Positions 54,997-64,000 of a stretch of DNA of 64,000 nucleotides are shown here, in pieces. How positions within the stretch are numbered: the stretch's first letter is position 1; each line of letters begins with the position of its first letter. The DNA is from Flavobacterium omnivorum (GTDB lineage Bacteria; Bacteroidota; Bacteroidia; Flavobacteriales; Flavobacteriaceae). Location of the stretch: NCBI RefSeq assembly GCF_900099915.1, contig NZ_FNDB01000015.1:1-64000 (forward strand). The letters run 5' to 3'. The translations under genes were made by a program, and so were the position numbers. Below the pieces are notes generated by a model. It saw only the letters and a list, made by a program, of their open reading frames with translations, made no database searches and was not told the DNA's origin.

Positions 54997-55004
54997 TACA
55001 TTTG
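54997..55004 (+). promoter_or_regulatory. Putative -7 box upstream of the Hsp20 gene
   Basis: TACATTTG lies 33 bases before the ATG and fits TAnnTTTG; no clear -33 TTG. Confidence 0.4.
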
Positions 55005-55037
55005 ATTTAAGATATTAAAACAATTAAATACAAAATT

Positions 55038-55490
55038 ATGGAAACTTTAGTTAAAAGAAACGGCTTTTTCCCATCAGTAAATACTTTATTTGATGACATC
55101 TTTTCAAAAGATGTATTCGATTGGACTGATAAAAATTTTTCCTCCAATGGATCAAATTTACCTTCGGTAAATTTGAAAGAAACAGAAAATAAATTAGAAG
55201 TGGAATTAGCAGCTCCCGGATTAAAAAAAGAAGATTTCAAAATTGAAATTGACAACAACATGCTAATGATTTCTTCTGAAAAGAAAGAAGAAAAAGAAGA
55301 AACTCGAAAAAAAGATAATTATGTTAGAAAAGAGTTTAATTATCAGTCGTTCTATAGATCTTTCTCTTTACCAGAATACGTAGACGAAAGTAAAGTCGAA
55401 GCCAGTTATAAAGATGGGATTCTACATGTTGAGATTGCCAAAAAACCAGGGATCACGAAAAAAAAGCATCAAACAATTACAATAAAATAA
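55038..55490 (+). CDS. Small heat-shock protein, Hsp20/alpha-crystallin family
   Basis: 150-residue ATP-independent holdase. A flexible N-terminal part (1-45) is followed by the alpha-crystallin domain (about 48-140): LPSVNLKETENKLEVELAAPGLKKEDFKIEIDNNMLMISSEKKEEKEE, YQSFYRSFSLPEYVDESKVEASYKDGILHVEIAKKPG with the classic 'A.Y.dGiL.v..pK' end. Binds unfolding proteins in the cytoplasm. A T-containing IxI-type motif near the end (QTITIK) may help oligomer formation. Own promoter; no partner gene adjacent. Confidence 0.95.
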   Translation: METLVKRNGFFPSVNTLFDDIFSKDVFDWTDKNFSSNGSNLPSVNLKETENKLEVELAAPGLKKEDFKIEIDNNMLMISSEKKEEKEETRKKDNYVRKEFNYQSFYRSFSLPEYVDESKVEASYKDGILHVEIAKKPGITKKKHQTITIK

Positions 55491-55610
55491 TGAGGATCTT
55501 CACTTCGAGTCTCTATAACTTTATAATCGTTAGACCTTAAAACTGATAAAATAGTTTAGGGTTTAGCGATTTTATATTAAATGTAAACTGACGAAGTGAT
55601 TTCTTAGGTA

Positions 55611-57806
55611 TTAATTAGTAGCTATCAAAATAGTTATAATTTTAAACAATTTGGCGGAATCAAATGGTTTAATAATGATGTCATTAATTCCCGCAGAAAG
55701 GGCCTCTTCTGTAATTTCAGATTTATCAAATGCGGTTAGTGCAACAATTGGAGTTACTATTCCCTTTAAACGAATTTTTCTAGTGGTTTCAAAACCATTT
55801 ATCAATGGCATATTAATGTCCATTAGTATAATATCAAAAAATTCTTTGTCCAAAATTTCTAGTGCTGCATAGCCATTATCAACAACACTGCACTTGTAGT
55901 TATTCTTTTCGATGGTCTTTTTAGTGACCAATTGATTAATGTGATTGTCCTCAACTACTAGGACATTTATCGTTTGTGGTGCCGTGATATCGACTTGAAT
56001 ATTATTGATGAGTTCAATTGTCTTCGCTGGATTATATTCAAAAGGAATCACAAATTTGAAAACTGTTCCCTGATCTAGGGCACTTTGAACTGAAATTGTA
56101 CTATTAAATAGACCTAATAATTGCTTTACTATAGAAAGACCGAGACCAGTTCCTTGATAATCAGTTTCTTTTCTTCCCACTTGAACAAATTTTTCAAAAA
56201 TCTTTTCCTGATCTTCAGCCGCTATTCCTATGCCGTTATCTTCAATTTTAAATGCTAAAAAATAAGATTTGCCTTCTTTTTTTTCTAATTCAACATGGAT
56301 GGTTACTTTACCATTTCTAGTGAATTTCAATGCATTACTGACTAAATTCATAATGATTTGAGAAAGCCTTAACTTATCACCAATTAGATATTCCGGAATT
56401 GCAGCATCAATTTTAACTGCTATAGTATTGTTGTTATTTTTAGCCAAAAATGAAAGCGAATTTCTGACCATATTAATTTCATCAGATATATTAAAAGTCA
56501 AATTTTCCAAAACAATTCTATTATCTTCAATCTTGTTAATTTGTAGAATATCGTTCACTAATGATAGTAAATATCTGGCTGAAAATTTAAGCGAACTCAA
56601 ATGTGGACTGTTGGCTAATTCTTTGTGTTCGTCTAGCAGCATATTTGTAATTCCTACTACGCCATATAAAGGGGTTCTCAGCTCATGACTGATAGTTGAA
56701 ACAAATTGTGATTTTAAAACAGACGCTTCCTCTGCTTTTTCTTTCGCAATTAGTAACGCTTCATTAGTCTTGGAAAGTGCCGCATTAGATTTTTTTCTGA
56801 AATTATTATTTTTGAATAAAGTATAAAGCAGCAACAGTAACACCAAGGAAATTACCGTAAATAGCACTACAATAGTTTTAGATTTTTCCACTATTTGAAG
56901 TTGAGCCTCCTTTTCAATTTCAAATTTATCAATTTCTCTTTTATACTCTTCTAATTGGATGTTTATTCCCGCTACATTAGCTTTATATAGTTTTTCTTTA
57001 TTATACAGTGCTTCCGTAATTTCATTGTATTTAGAAAGGTTAACATAAGCCGCTTTGTAATCCCCTTTCTTCCATAAAAACTTCGAAAATTCTAAATGAG
57101 CAAAGGACAAATCTGACATCTGATTCGATTGATTTCCATTTTTAATGGCATTTAAAAAAAAAGAAGTCGCTTTTTTATCGTTGCCCTGATGCGCATAGTA
57201 CATTCCATTAAGCATGTTAACGGCTGCAACATTTGATTTAGTACCAAACTCTTCATTATGCGTGTTGATAAATTCTAAATTTGGATATCCTTTTTCGAAA
57301 TGACCAACGTCAAAATAAGCCCAAGCAATATTAAGTTTAGTCATAAAAATTTGAGTACTATCTGCTATTTTTTGACTGTATCTAAGCGTCTTTTCATAGT
57401 AACTAATCCCTTTTAGATATTGCTTTTTTTCAAAACAATAGATGTTACCTAAGTTATTATTAATTTTATTTTTTAAAGTATCATTAGTGGATTTAGTAGC
57501 ATAAAGCATGGCCTTATTATAGAAAAAGATAGCTTTGTCAAATTCAGCGATTTCGGCATAATTTGCAGCAATCGTACTGTACGAAATAGTTGTAGCGAAA
57601 AAATCATTAGCTATAATTGATTTTTGCAGTGCTATTTTAGAAATCTTTAAGGATTTTTCGAAATTGGCCTCTTTTAAATAACGGGAAGCTTGATTCGTTA
57701 ATTTTGTAATTTCATTGTTGGAAAATGTCTTTGTCTGCGCTACTACACTATTGTTAAAAAAATTTATAATAAAGAGTGCGAACAAAACAATACGTATCTG
57801 ATACAT
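55611..57806 (-). CDS. TPR-containing membrane hybrid histidine kinase
   Basis: 731 residues from ATG 57806 (MYQIRIVLFALFIINFFNNSVVAQ, a good signal peptide; the GTG at 57863 only adds a leader). A periplasmic part (about 25-310) of TPR repeats (AEFDKAIFFYNKAMLYATKS, KKQYLKGISYYEKTLRYSQK, GDYKAAYVNLSKYNE) precedes one membrane helix (about 315-335, VVLFTVISLVLLLLLYTLF). Then comes a coiled coil and HisKA with His in TISHELRTPLYG, HATPase (N-box LVSNALKFT, G1 EDNGIGI, G2 GTGLGLSI) and a receiver domain with Asp in LMDINMPLINGF. No response regulator is adjacent. TPR-type sensors of this layout are frequent in Bacteroidetes; the signal is unknown. Confidence 0.93.
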   Translation of the reverse strand: MYQIRIVLFALFIINFFNNSVVAQTKTFSNNEITKLTNQASRYLKEANFEKSLKISKIALQKSIIANDFFATTISYSTIAANYAEIAEFDKAIFFYNKAMLYATKSTNDTLKNKINNNLGNIYCFEKKQYLKGISYYEKTLRYSQKIADSTQIFMTKLNIAWAYFDVGHFEKGYPNLEFINTHNEEFGTKSNVAAVNMLNGMYYAHQGNDKKATSFFLNAIKNGNQSNQMSDLSFAHLEFSKFLWKKGDYKAAYVNLSKYNEITEALYNKEKLYKANVAGINIQLEEYKREIDKFEIEKEAQLQIVEKSKTIVVLFTVISLVLLLLLYTLFKNNNFRKKSNAALSKTNEALLIAKEKAEEASVLKSQFVSTISHELRTPLYGVVGITNMLLDEHKELANSPHLSSLKFSARYLLSLVNDILQINKIEDNRIVLENLTFNISDEINMVRNSLSFLAKNNNNTIAVKIDAAIPEYLIGDKLRLSQIIMNLVSNALKFTRNGKVTIHVELEKKEGKSYFLAFKIEDNGIGIAAEDQEKIFEKFVQVGRKETDYQGTGLGLSIVKQLLGLFNSTISVQSALDQGTVFKFVIPFEYNPAKTIELINNIQVDITAPQTINVLVVEDNHINQLVTKKTIEKNNYKCSVVDNGYAALEILDKEFFDIILMDINMPLINGFETTRKIRLKGIVTPIVALTAFDKSEITEEALSAGINDIIIKPFDSAKLFKIITILIATN

Positions 57807-57930
57807 AACCAATTGAATTTTATCAAATATACATTTTATTAATAAAATTAAATACAAAAACACTTCTTTTTACTTAAAATGAACAGTGAAATTTTGATAT
57901 AAGGAATTACTTTAGAATTTTTTAAATAAA

Positions 57931-57966
57931 AAAAAACCTATTCTGCTCAGAGAATAGGTTTTTTAT
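57931..57966 (-). terminator. Terminator of the dicarboxylate symporter gene
   Basis: AACCTATTCT (57935-57944) pairs with AGAATAGGTT (57951-57960) over a 6-nt loop. A-run on the left, T-run on the right, about 20 bases past the symporter stop. Confidence 0.88.
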
Positions 57967-57985
57967 GTGTTGCTTCGTCAAGTTA

Positions 57986-59266
57986 TTACTCAATAACAGC
58001 CGTTTCTGTTTCAGTATCACCTTCCCATTTTCCTACAACTGATGTTGCTAATGCGTTTCCTAAAACATTGGTTGCGCTACGAAACATATCGCAAAAATGA
58101 TCAATAGGTAGAATCAAAGCAATCCCTTCAATAGGTATGTCAAACATGCCACAGGTTGCGGCAACGACTACTAAGCTGGCTCTTGGAACTCCTGCAATCC
58201 CTTTACTGGTTAGCATCAAAACTAAAAGCATTGTCATTTGTGTTCCCAAATCTAAATCAATACCGTATGCTTGAGCAATAAATATACTAGCAAAAGTCAT
58301 GTACATCATACTTCCGTCCAAGTTAAAAGAATAACCTAGGGGCAACATAAAAGAAACAATTCTGTCTTTGACGCCAAAGCGCTCTAACTCTTCCGTTAAT
58401 TTTGGAAAAACAGCTTCGCTGCTAGTAGTTCCAAAAGCAATGATTAATGGACTAACTATTCTTTTCAGTAAAACGGTCATTCTACTTTTTAGAAAAATAT
58501 AACCGACAATTATTAACACCACCCAAAGAGAGGAAATTCCAATTAAAAACGAACCGAAAAACTTGAAATAAGTAATTGCTAATTCCTGAAAATCACGTAC
58601 AGCAAAAACTCCTGCTATGGCTCCAAATACTCCAATTGGTGCAAACTTCATCACGTAGTTAACCATTTTCAGGACAATATGAGATGTTTTCTCTAAAGCA
58701 TTTGTAACTGGCTTTACATAATCTCCTAATGAAGCAGCCGCTAGACCAAAGAAAATGGAGAAAATTACAATTTGTAAAATTTCATTAGTAGCCAAGGCCT
58801 CAAAGATACTTTTGGGTACAATATGTTCAATAAAATTTTCAAAAGATATATTTTGTGTTTTAGCAGTTACTTCTGAAGCAGAAGCTAAATCGATACTTGG
58901 TAAATTAAGTCCAACTCCTGGTTTAAGGGTGTTAACAAAAAACATACCTAACAATAAGGAAACAAACGAGGCGGTAAAAAACCAACCCATGGCCTTTCCA
59001 CCAATCCTTCCTACCGCTTTAATGTCTCCAAGTTTAGCAATTCCCACCACCAAAGTCGTAAAAACTAAAGGAGAAATAATCATTTGAACTAAACGAATAA
59101 AGATGGTTGCTAAGATGTTTATTTTTTTACTAAAGGCTTTTGCTTCTTCTGGTGAAATCCAATTGTGTATGACAATACCCAAAATAGCACCTAAGACCAT
59201 AGCTATTAATATTTGTCCTGTTAATCCTGCAAAAAAAGAGGGTTTCTTCGTTGTAATTGTATTCAT
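57986..59266 (-). CDS. Dicarboxylate/amino acid:cation symporter (DAACS, GltP/DctA type)
   Basis: 426 residues, inner membrane. Family motifs in order: RLVQMIISPLVFTTLVVGIAKLGDIKAVGRIGGKAMGWF (TM2/3), the serine-rich hairpin TTSSEAVFPKLTEEL (HP1), GYSFNLDGSMMYMTFA (TM7, NMDG-like ion site as NLDGS), SKGIAGVPRASLVVVAATCGMFDIP (HP2) and DHFCDMFRSATNVLGNALATSVV (TM8 with substrate Asp and Arg). Takes up glutamate, aspartate or C4-dicarboxylates with sodium or protons; NLDGS in place of NMDGT occurs in several bacterial members. Substrate not resolvable by eye. Confidence 0.94.
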   Translation of the reverse strand: MNTITTKKPSFFAGLTGQILIAMVLGAILGIVIHNWISPEEAKAFSKKINILATIFIRLVQMIISPLVFTTLVVGIAKLGDIKAVGRIGGKAMGWFFTASFVSLLLGMFFVNTLKPGVGLNLPSIDLASASEVTAKTQNISFENFIEHIVPKSIFEALATNEILQIVIFSIFFGLAAASLGDYVKPVTNALEKTSHIVLKMVNYVMKFAPIGVFGAIAGVFAVRDFQELAITYFKFFGSFLIGISSLWVVLIIVGYIFLKSRMTVLLKRIVSPLIIAFGTTSSEAVFPKLTEELERFGVKDRIVSFMLPLGYSFNLDGSMMYMTFASIFIAQAYGIDLDLGTQMTMLLVLMLTSKGIAGVPRASLVVVAATCGMFDIPIEGIALILPIDHFCDMFRSATNVLGNALATSVVGKWEGDTETETAVIE

Positions 59267-59374
59267 TAAAAGTAGGTGTTAGTTTTAAATTAGCCCTTGT
59301 TGCAGTATTCTTTCTTACTTAAATCTTAGTAACAAAGGTTATTTCAAAAATAGGCAAAAAGCTAAAAATTAGTA

Positions 59375-60433
59375 TTAATATGTTTTGTTTATCAAATAAA
59401 AATCAGCTAGAACAATGGCAGCCATTGCCTCAACAATAGGAACAGCTCTAGGAACAACACAAGGGTCATGACGCCCCTTTCCTGTCATCTCAGTAATATT
59501 CCCTTTATTGTCTAGCGATTCCTGTTTTTGCATGATTGTTGCCACAGGCTTAAAAGCTACACGAAAGTAAATATCCATCCCATTGCTGATACCGCCTTGA
59601 ATCCCCCCCGAAAGATTAGTCTTAGTAGATCCATCAGGATTGTATAAATCGTTGTGCTCACTGCCCTTCATTTTAGCACCACAGAAGCCGCTTCCAAACT
59701 CGAATCCTTTTACAGCGTTTATAGAGAGCATGGCTTTACCGAGTTCAGCATGGAGTTTGTCAAATACTGGTTCTCCAAGTCCGATGGGTACATTTTGAAT
59801 TACACACGTTACGGTTCCGCCTACTGTATCTCCCTGTTTCCTAATGTCGCGAATATATTCTTCCATCACCACTGCCATTGCCGGATCAGGACACCGAACA
59901 GGATTATTCTCTGTCAAGGAAAAGTCTAAATCTTGGTATGGTTTTTCTAGAAAAATAGGACCTACAGAAGAAACGTAAGCATTAATTTTAATTTGCGGTA
60001 ACACTTGTTTGGCAATTGCACCAGCAACTACTCTACTAGCCGTTTCACGCGCTGAACTGCGTCCTCCACCCCGGTAATCACGCACTCCATACTTTTGATC
60101 GTAAACGTAATCAGCATGACTGGGCCTGTAATTATCTTTAATATGGGAATAATCATCAGATTTCTGATTAGTGTTGGGAATGATAAAACCTATTGGAGTT
60201 CCAGTAGATTTACCTTCAAAAATTCCAGAGAGGAATTGAACATCGTCTGGCTCTTTACGTTGGGTAACTATTGCCGATTGACCTGGCTTTCTTCTAGACA
60301 TTTCGAATTGAATCGCTTCTAAATCTATTGTTATTCCCGGAGGACAACCGTCAATTATTCCGCCTAAAGCTTCACCATGAGACTCTCCAAAAGTTGTTAT
60401 TCTAAATAGTGTTCCGTAGCTATTTCCTGCCAT
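59375..60433 (-). CDS. aroC: Chorismate synthase
   Basis: 352 residues from ATG 60433 ([34 protein letters not shown]; an open extension to 60508 is not needed). Signatures: [79 protein letters not shown], and [24 protein letters not shown]. Final step of the shikimate pathway: EPSP to chorismate, with reduced FMN. Length is normal. It is the only pathway gene in the window. Confidence 0.97.
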   Translation of the reverse strand: MAGNSYGTLFRITTFGESHGEALGGIIDGCPPGITIDLEAIQFEMSRRKPGQSAIVTQRKEPDDVQFLSGIFEGKSTGTPIGFIIPNTNQKSDDYSHIKDNYRPSHADYVYDQKYGVRDYRGGGRSSARETASRVVAGAIAKQVLPQIKINAYVSSVGPIFLEKPYQDLDFSLTENNPVRCPDPAMAVVMEEYIRDIRKQGDTVGGTVTCVIQNVPIGLGEPVFDKLHAELGKAMLSINAVKGFEFGSGFCGAKMKGSEHNDLYNPDGSTKTNLSGGIQGGISNGMDIYFRVAFKPVATIMQKQESLDNKGNITEMTGKGRHDPCVVPRAVPIVEAMAAIVLADFYLINKTY

Positions 60434-60616
60434 TATAATTAGTTTTGAACAAAAGTACCATTTTAGATTAAGGTTCAAAAGTTTAAAGTTTAAAGTTTTA
60501 AGAAACAATTCACATTTATTATTATAAAATTAATATTGTATTAGATTTCTTAACCTTTAATTCTATTTCATTTGCTAATAATTCGATTATTTTGGTAAAC
60601 CTAAAAACCAAATGCC

Positions 60617-61423
60617 TTGAAAAAAAGAAAAGTAGAACTAGTGGTCCTTTCCGATGTACATTTGGGAACTTTTGGCAGCCATGCCGATGCACTTTACAAT
60701 TATTTAGCAACCATTAAACCTAAGATTTTAGTGCTAAATGGAGATATTATTGATATTTGGCAATTTAGAAAATCTTATTTTCCTCTGGCACATCTAAAAG
60801 TCATACAAAAAATAATCAGTTTTGCTTCAAAAGGAACTAAAGTCTACTATATAACCGGTAATCATGACGAAATGCTTCGAAAATTTAGTGACATGAGTAT
60901 GGGAAATTTTGAATTACGTGACAAATTATTATTGGACCTAGATGGCAAAAAAGCTTGGATCTTTCACGGTGATGTTTTTGATGCCTCGGTACAACATTCC
61001 AAATGGATTGCTAAATTGGGTGGCTTGGGTTACGACTATCTCATTCTTTTAAATCGATTTGTTAATTGGTGTTTGTTGAAAATAGGAAAAGAACCCTACT
61101 CTTTTTCAAAGAAAATAAAGGCTAGTGTAAAGAAAGCGGTTAAGCACATCTCTGATTTTGAGGAAACAGCTACCGATTTGGCAATCGAAAACAAATATGA
61201 CTACGTAGTTTGCGGTCACATTCACGAACCTAAAATAATCAAAAAAGAAAATAAAAACGGCAGCACACTCTACTTAAATTCAGGGGATTGGGTTGAAAAC
61301 TTAACGGCATTAGAGTATAATAAAAAACGATGGAAGTTATTTCATTATTCAGAAATGGATTATGTAGCCGAAGAAAATCTTTTTGAAATGGAAGACATAT
61401 TAAGCTATCAAACATTTGTGTAA
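60617..61423 (+). CDS. LpxH-like UDP-2,3-diacylglucosamine diphosphatase / metallophosphoesterase
   Basis: 268-residue calcineurin-type phosphoesterase. Metal motifs: LSDVHLGTFGS (DxH), NGDIIDIW (GDxxD), ITGNHDE (GNHD), IFHGDVFDAS and VVCGHIHEPK (GHxH). YNKKRWKLFHYSEMD at the end matches the Bacteroidetes LpxH-type enzymes that cut UDP-2,3-diacylglucosamine to lipid X in lipid A synthesis. The start is TTG (60617), since a nearby ATG (60612) is out of frame and runs into a stop (ATGCCTTGA). A basic N-terminus (MKKRKVELV) is normal. The lipid A role is inferred from the family. Confidence 0.88.
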   Translation: MKKRKVELVVLSDVHLGTFGSHADALYNYLATIKPKILVLNGDIIDIWQFRKSYFPLAHLKVIQKIISFASKGTKVYYITGNHDEMLRKFSDMSMGNFELRDKLLLDLDGKKAWIFHGDVFDASVQHSKWIAKLGGLGYDYLILLNRFVNWCLLKIGKEPYSFSKKIKASVKKAVKHISDFEETATDLAIENKYDYVVCGHIHEPKIIKKENKNGSTLYLNSGDWVENLTALEYNKKRWKLFHYSEMDYVAEENLFEMEDILSYQTFV

Positions 61424-61548
61424 GCCCAATTTCCAAAGCTGAATATCAAACTGTATAGCTCTTTTTAAGCCAATTCCATTTATCAATAATGTGGTAATTA
61501 TATAACTTTTCTAAGTAATTTTATAATCAATACGATGAACTTTCGACT

Positions 61549-61556
61549 TACATTTG
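61549..61556 (+). promoter_or_regulatory. Putative -7 box upstream of the outer-membrane protein gene
   Basis: TACATTTG fits TAnnTTTG and lies 19 bases before the ATG at 61576. -33 element not clear. Confidence 0.45.
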
Positions 61557-61575
61557 TTCCTATAAAAATTTACTT

Positions 61576-62088
61576 ATGAAAAAAATTATTTTATCAGCAA
61601 TAATGTTAATGGGATTAGCATTTACCGCACAAGCGCAGGATATTTCAAAAAATGCTATAGGTTTACGTTTTGGAAGTAACGGTGGATTTGGAACTGAAAT
61701 TTCATACCAAAGAGGTTTAGGCGATAACAATCGTCTAGAATTAGACTTAGGTTGGAGAAACAGAAAAGACTACAACAATGATAACTATGATGACAATGCT
61801 ATCAAACTAACAGGTTTATACCAATGGGTATGGAATATTGAAGGTGGTTTCAACTGGTACGCTGGTATTGGTGGTGGTGTAGGAAGCTACAACAGAGACT
61901 ATTATGACAACAGAGATTATAACAATGACGTTTTCGCATTTGCTGCTGGAGATATCGGTCTTGAATACAACTTTGATTTCCCATTATTAGTTTCTATCGA
62001 TTTCAGACCTGAATTTGGTGGAAATGGAGGATATTACAAAAATAATTATGGTTCTGATGTAGCTTTAGCGCTTAAATATCAGTTTTAA
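61576..62088 (+). CDS. Small outer-membrane beta-barrel protein
   Basis: 170 residues. Signal peptide MKKIILSAIMLMGLAFTAQAQD (cut after QAQ). The mature part has eight short amphipathic beta strands with Tyr/Asn/Asp-rich turns (NRKDYNNDNYDDNAIKLTG, YNRDYYDNRDYNNDVFAF) and ends with ALKYQF (C-terminal Phe), the usual mark of barrels inserted by Bam. An OmpA-like eight-strand barrel without a periplasmic domain. Function unknown; similar proteins are common in Flavobacterium. Followed by a strong terminator; codon use matches highly expressed genes (few rare codons). Confidence 0.85.
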   Translation: MKKIILSAIMLMGLAFTAQAQDISKNAIGLRFGSNGGFGTEISYQRGLGDNNRLELDLGWRNRKDYNNDNYDDNAIKLTGLYQWVWNIEGGFNWYAGIGGGVGSYNRDYYDNRDYNNDVFAFAAGDIGLEYNFDFPLLVSIDFRPEFGGNGGYYKNNYGSDVALALKYQF

Positions 62089-62110
62089 TAAAATAAGATT
62101 CTTTTAAAAA

Positions 62111-62140
62111 GGGGCTGTTCAAATTGAACAGCCCCTTTTT
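62111..62140 (+). terminator. Strong terminator after the outer-membrane protein gene
   Basis: GGGGCTGTTC (62111-62120) with GAACAGCCCC (62126-62135), loop AAATT, followed by TTTTT. The A-run on the other side may serve the convergent lipoprotein gene. Confidence 0.92.
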
Positions 62141-62569
62141 CTATTTAAATATAATTTCTTTTTTAGAATTTATTTTAACTACACAAAAAGGAGTAGTTAC
62201 TGATTGAGTAACCATACTTCCTGTTTTGGGATTCGTTTCTTTAACAGTTACCACAATATTTTTATCGGTCTCAATTACGGTCTCAATTCCTATAGCATAT
62301 CCGCCCGTAGCCTTCTCGCCCATATTCAAAATAATAAAATTAGAATTCTGAACCTCATTCGCACTAATCTTATGTTTTAAACTTTCATCATTTTGCAGCA
62401 TTTTAATTTCATTTGGCTCAGAAAGCATCTCAAAAAAACGAATACTTGCTCCACCATTTGTTTGCTGTGTCAAGACTTCATATATTTTAGTTCCATCAGC
62501 ACTTTTAACAACTGCTGTACCGCAAGCAGCTAGCGTTAGGACAAACAGAAACAAAATTGTTTTTTTCAT
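62141..62569 (-). CDS. Lipoprotein with PrcB-like C-terminal domain
   Basis: 142 residues from ATG 62569 (MKKTILFLFVLTLAAC, lipid Cys at 16; an in-frame ATG at 62614 is too far upstream for the signal). The C-terminal part NSNFIILNMGEKATGGYAIGIETVIETDKNIVVTVKETNPKTGSMVTQSVTTPFCVVKIN has the 'GEK.TGGY.I' and 'V...TTPF.VVK' pattern of the PrcB_C domain, named after the Treponema protease-complex subunit. Periplasmic or surface lipoprotein; the partner protease is not visible nearby. Overlap of its end with the upstream terminator leaves only 53 bases between the two convergent genes. Confidence 0.82.
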   Translation of the reverse strand: MKKTILFLFVLTLAACGTAVVKSADGTKIYEVLTQQTNGGASIRFFEMLSEPNEIKMLQNDESLKHKISANEVQNSNFIILNMGEKATGGYAIGIETVIETDKNIVVTVKETNPKTGSMVTQSVTTPFCVVKINSKKEIIFK

Positions 62570-62647
62570 TATTGTTTTTTTACGGTTGAATCCCATGTGT
62601 TTCTTAAAGACCAAGAAGTATTACAGTCCCTACTAAATCAGTATATT

Positions 62648-63781
62648 TTATAAATATTTATTTATCGCTTTTTGATATAGGGCTTCGTACAGTGGTAAAA
62701 TATTTTTGATATCAAATTGTTTTGCAACAGACAATGCATTTTCTTTAAACGTTTGAAGAGTAGCATCCTCTTTTAAAATTTTTAAGGAATTTTGAGCCAT
62801 CTCTTCTATATTTCCTACGTCACTTAAATAACCAGAAACACCTTCAAAATTAACTTCTGGCAAACCACCCGAATTACTTGAAATAACTGGAACCCTGCAC
62901 GCCATAGCTTCGAGAGCGGCCAAACCAAAACTTTCTGTTTCTGAAGGAAGTAAAAACAAATCCGTCAGGCATAAAATTTTATCAATTTCATTGCTGTTTC
63001 CAAAGAAAATAACCTTGTCTAATATCCCCAATTCCTGGCATAAATATTCTGCCTTTTCCTTTTCAGGACCATCCCCTACCATCATTAACTTAGCTGGAAT
63101 CTCTTTTTGAATATTATAAAAAATCTTAATCACATCAGGAATTCGTTTTACTTTTCTAAAATTACTGATATGAGTTATAATGCGCTCATTTTTCTTTGCC
63201 ATAACGGAACGTTGACACGGAATACTGGGATCGTTTGTATTTTTGTCTAATTCTATAAAATTTGGAATAACCTCAATTTCATTTTTAATATTGAATAACT
63301 TTAGGGTATCATCTTTTAAACTTTGGGACACCGAAGTAACAAAATCTGATTTATTAATACTGAAAGTAACCGCTGGTTTATAAAACGGATGATTCCCTAC
63401 TAAAGTAATATCAGTTCCATGCAAAGTCGTCACCATTGGGATATTTATTCCCTCATCTTTCAACATTTGTTTAGCCATATAACCGGCATAAGCATGCGGA
63501 ATGGCATAATGTACATGAAGTAATTCGATTCTATGGAGTTTAACCATGTCTACTAATTTGCTTGAAAGAGCCAATTCATAGGGTTGATAATGGAATAATG
63601 GATATTCAGGAACATTTACTTCATGGTAATAAACATTTGGGCTCAAAAGGGCTAAGCGTACAGGTTGACTGTATGTTATAAAATGAATTTCGTGGCCGCG
63701 ACGAGCTAATTCTAGTCCTAATTCTGTGGCGACAACACCACTACCTCCAAAGGTTGGATAACAAACTATTGCAATTTTCAT
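62648..63781 (-). CDS. bshA: N-acetyl-alpha-D-glucosaminyl L-malate synthase BshA
   Basis: 377-residue GT4 glycosyltransferase. First step of bacillithiol synthesis: joins GlcNAc from UDP-GlcNAc to L-malate. The N-terminus MKIAIVCYPTFGGSGVVATELGLELARRGHEIHFITYSQPVRL, the stretch LHVHYAIPHAYAGYMAKQ, TTLHGTDITLVGNHPFYKPAVTFSINKSD, and the C-terminal EX7E region (LPSETESFGLAALEAMACRVPVISSNSGGLPEV) are characteristic of BshA. Length normal (~380). The thiol protects against oxidants and electrophiles in many Bacteroidetes. bshB and bshC are not in the window. Confidence 0.96.
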   Translation of the reverse strand: MKIAIVCYPTFGGSGVVATELGLELARRGHEIHFITYSQPVRLALLSPNVYYHEVNVPEYPLFHYQPYELALSSKLVDMVKLHRIELLHVHYAIPHAYAGYMAKQMLKDEGINIPMVTTLHGTDITLVGNHPFYKPAVTFSINKSDFVTSVSQSLKDDTLKLFNIKNEIEVIPNFIELDKNTNDPSIPCQRSVMAKKNERIITHISNFRKVKRIPDVIKIFYNIQKEIPAKLMMVGDGPEKEKAEYLCQELGILDKVIFFGNSNEIDKILCLTDLFLLPSETESFGLAALEAMACRVPVISSNSGGLPEVNFEGVSGYLSDVGNIEEMAQNSLKILKEDATLQTFKENALSVAKQFDIKNILPLYEALYQKAINKYL

Positions 63782-63858
63782 GTATGTAATTTAGTGAAAC
63801 GAATTTAATAAAAATAGCAATGTGTTTTATGGAAATTTAAGTTAAATACTATAGACAA

Positions 63859-64000
63859 TCAAAACTTCATGCGCTGAATGCGTATAGCATTCAAAATTGC
63901 CAAAAGGGCCACACCTACATCTGCAAAAACAGCCTCCCACATGGAGGCTAATCCTCCTGCACCCAGAATCAACACGATTAATTTGACAGAAAAAGCCAAC
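63859..64000 (-). CDS. C-terminal end of a heavy-metal P-type ATPase (partial)
   Basis: The last 46 codons on the minus strand read LAFSVKLIVLILGAGGLASMWEAVFADVGVALLAILNAIRIQRMKF. This matches the final two helices of cadmium/zinc/copper P1B-type ATPases ('...K..vl.LG..G.A.MW.AVFADVGV.LLAilNA.R'). The catalytic region and metal-binding motifs lie outside the window. The stop codon is at 63859-63861. Its orientation and distance (77 bases) to bshA suggest a separate unit. Confidence 0.9.
   Translation of the reverse strand, partial: LAFSVKLIVLILGAGGLASMWEAVFADVGVALLAILNAIRIQRMKF

Overview
The window looks like a chromosomal segment of a low-GC marine or freshwater Flavobacteriia bacterium, most likely Flavobacterium or a close relative. 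The evidence is a flavobacterial proteorhodopsin with its retinal synthase, promoters of the TTG-N17/19-TAnnTTTG type, frequent start codons without a Shine-Dalgarno sequence, many lipoproteins, the TamL/TamB pair, bacillithiol synthesis (BshA) and a NagB with a fused PIG-L domain. No rRNA or tRNA was seen. One small SRP RNA is present.

Layout. 1-3922: light-driven proton pump, divergent retinal-forming dioxygenase, then DnaK. 3923-20200: an AT-rich accessory region. It starts with a tyrosine recombinase (4719-5762) followed by a run of small, mostly hypothetical genes. Each is bounded by a ~130-bp imperfectly palindromic site of integron attC architecture (RYYYAAC ... GTTRRRY). For five cassettes the first 9-10 bases are the exact reverse complement of the bases at the start of the terminal attC, the hallmark of integron gene cassettes. 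The recombinase has XerC/D-like spacing and lacks the extra domain of classical IntI, so this is an integron-like system with an unusual integrase. Three different IS1182-like elements (one intact, one decayed, one reduced to an end) all abut the same ACGT tetramer in the crossover core of these sites. IS91-like remnants close the region.

20316-28000: FAS1 lipoprotein, a lipoprotein of unknown function, a deletion scar joining two dead genes (MFS tail and CoA-transferase), thioesterase, cytochrome b561, NIPSNAP protein and Na/Pi cotransporter. 28035-35325: TamB and TamL for outer-membrane biogenesis. 35502-44130: ABC-F protein, then amino-sugar genes (GH20 hexosaminidase, NagB-PIG-L with a frameshift, FHS-type sugar transporter) and a transaldolase. 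44814-47218: an RsbQ-like hydrolase next to a PAS hybrid histidine kinase. 47494-49023: dead IS200-type transposase, SDR and SRP RNA. 49112-53523: glutaminyl cyclase and two histidine-degradation genes (hutI, hutG) around a coiled-coil membrane protein. 53623-64000: RNA helicase, Hsp20, TPR hybrid kinase, dicarboxylate symporter, chorismate synthase, LpxH-like phosphoesterase, outer-membrane protein, PrcB-like lipoprotein, BshA, and the end of a heavy-metal P-type ATPase.

The most notable element is the cassette array with its non-canonical integrase. All family assignments come from reading motifs by eye; no database search was run.
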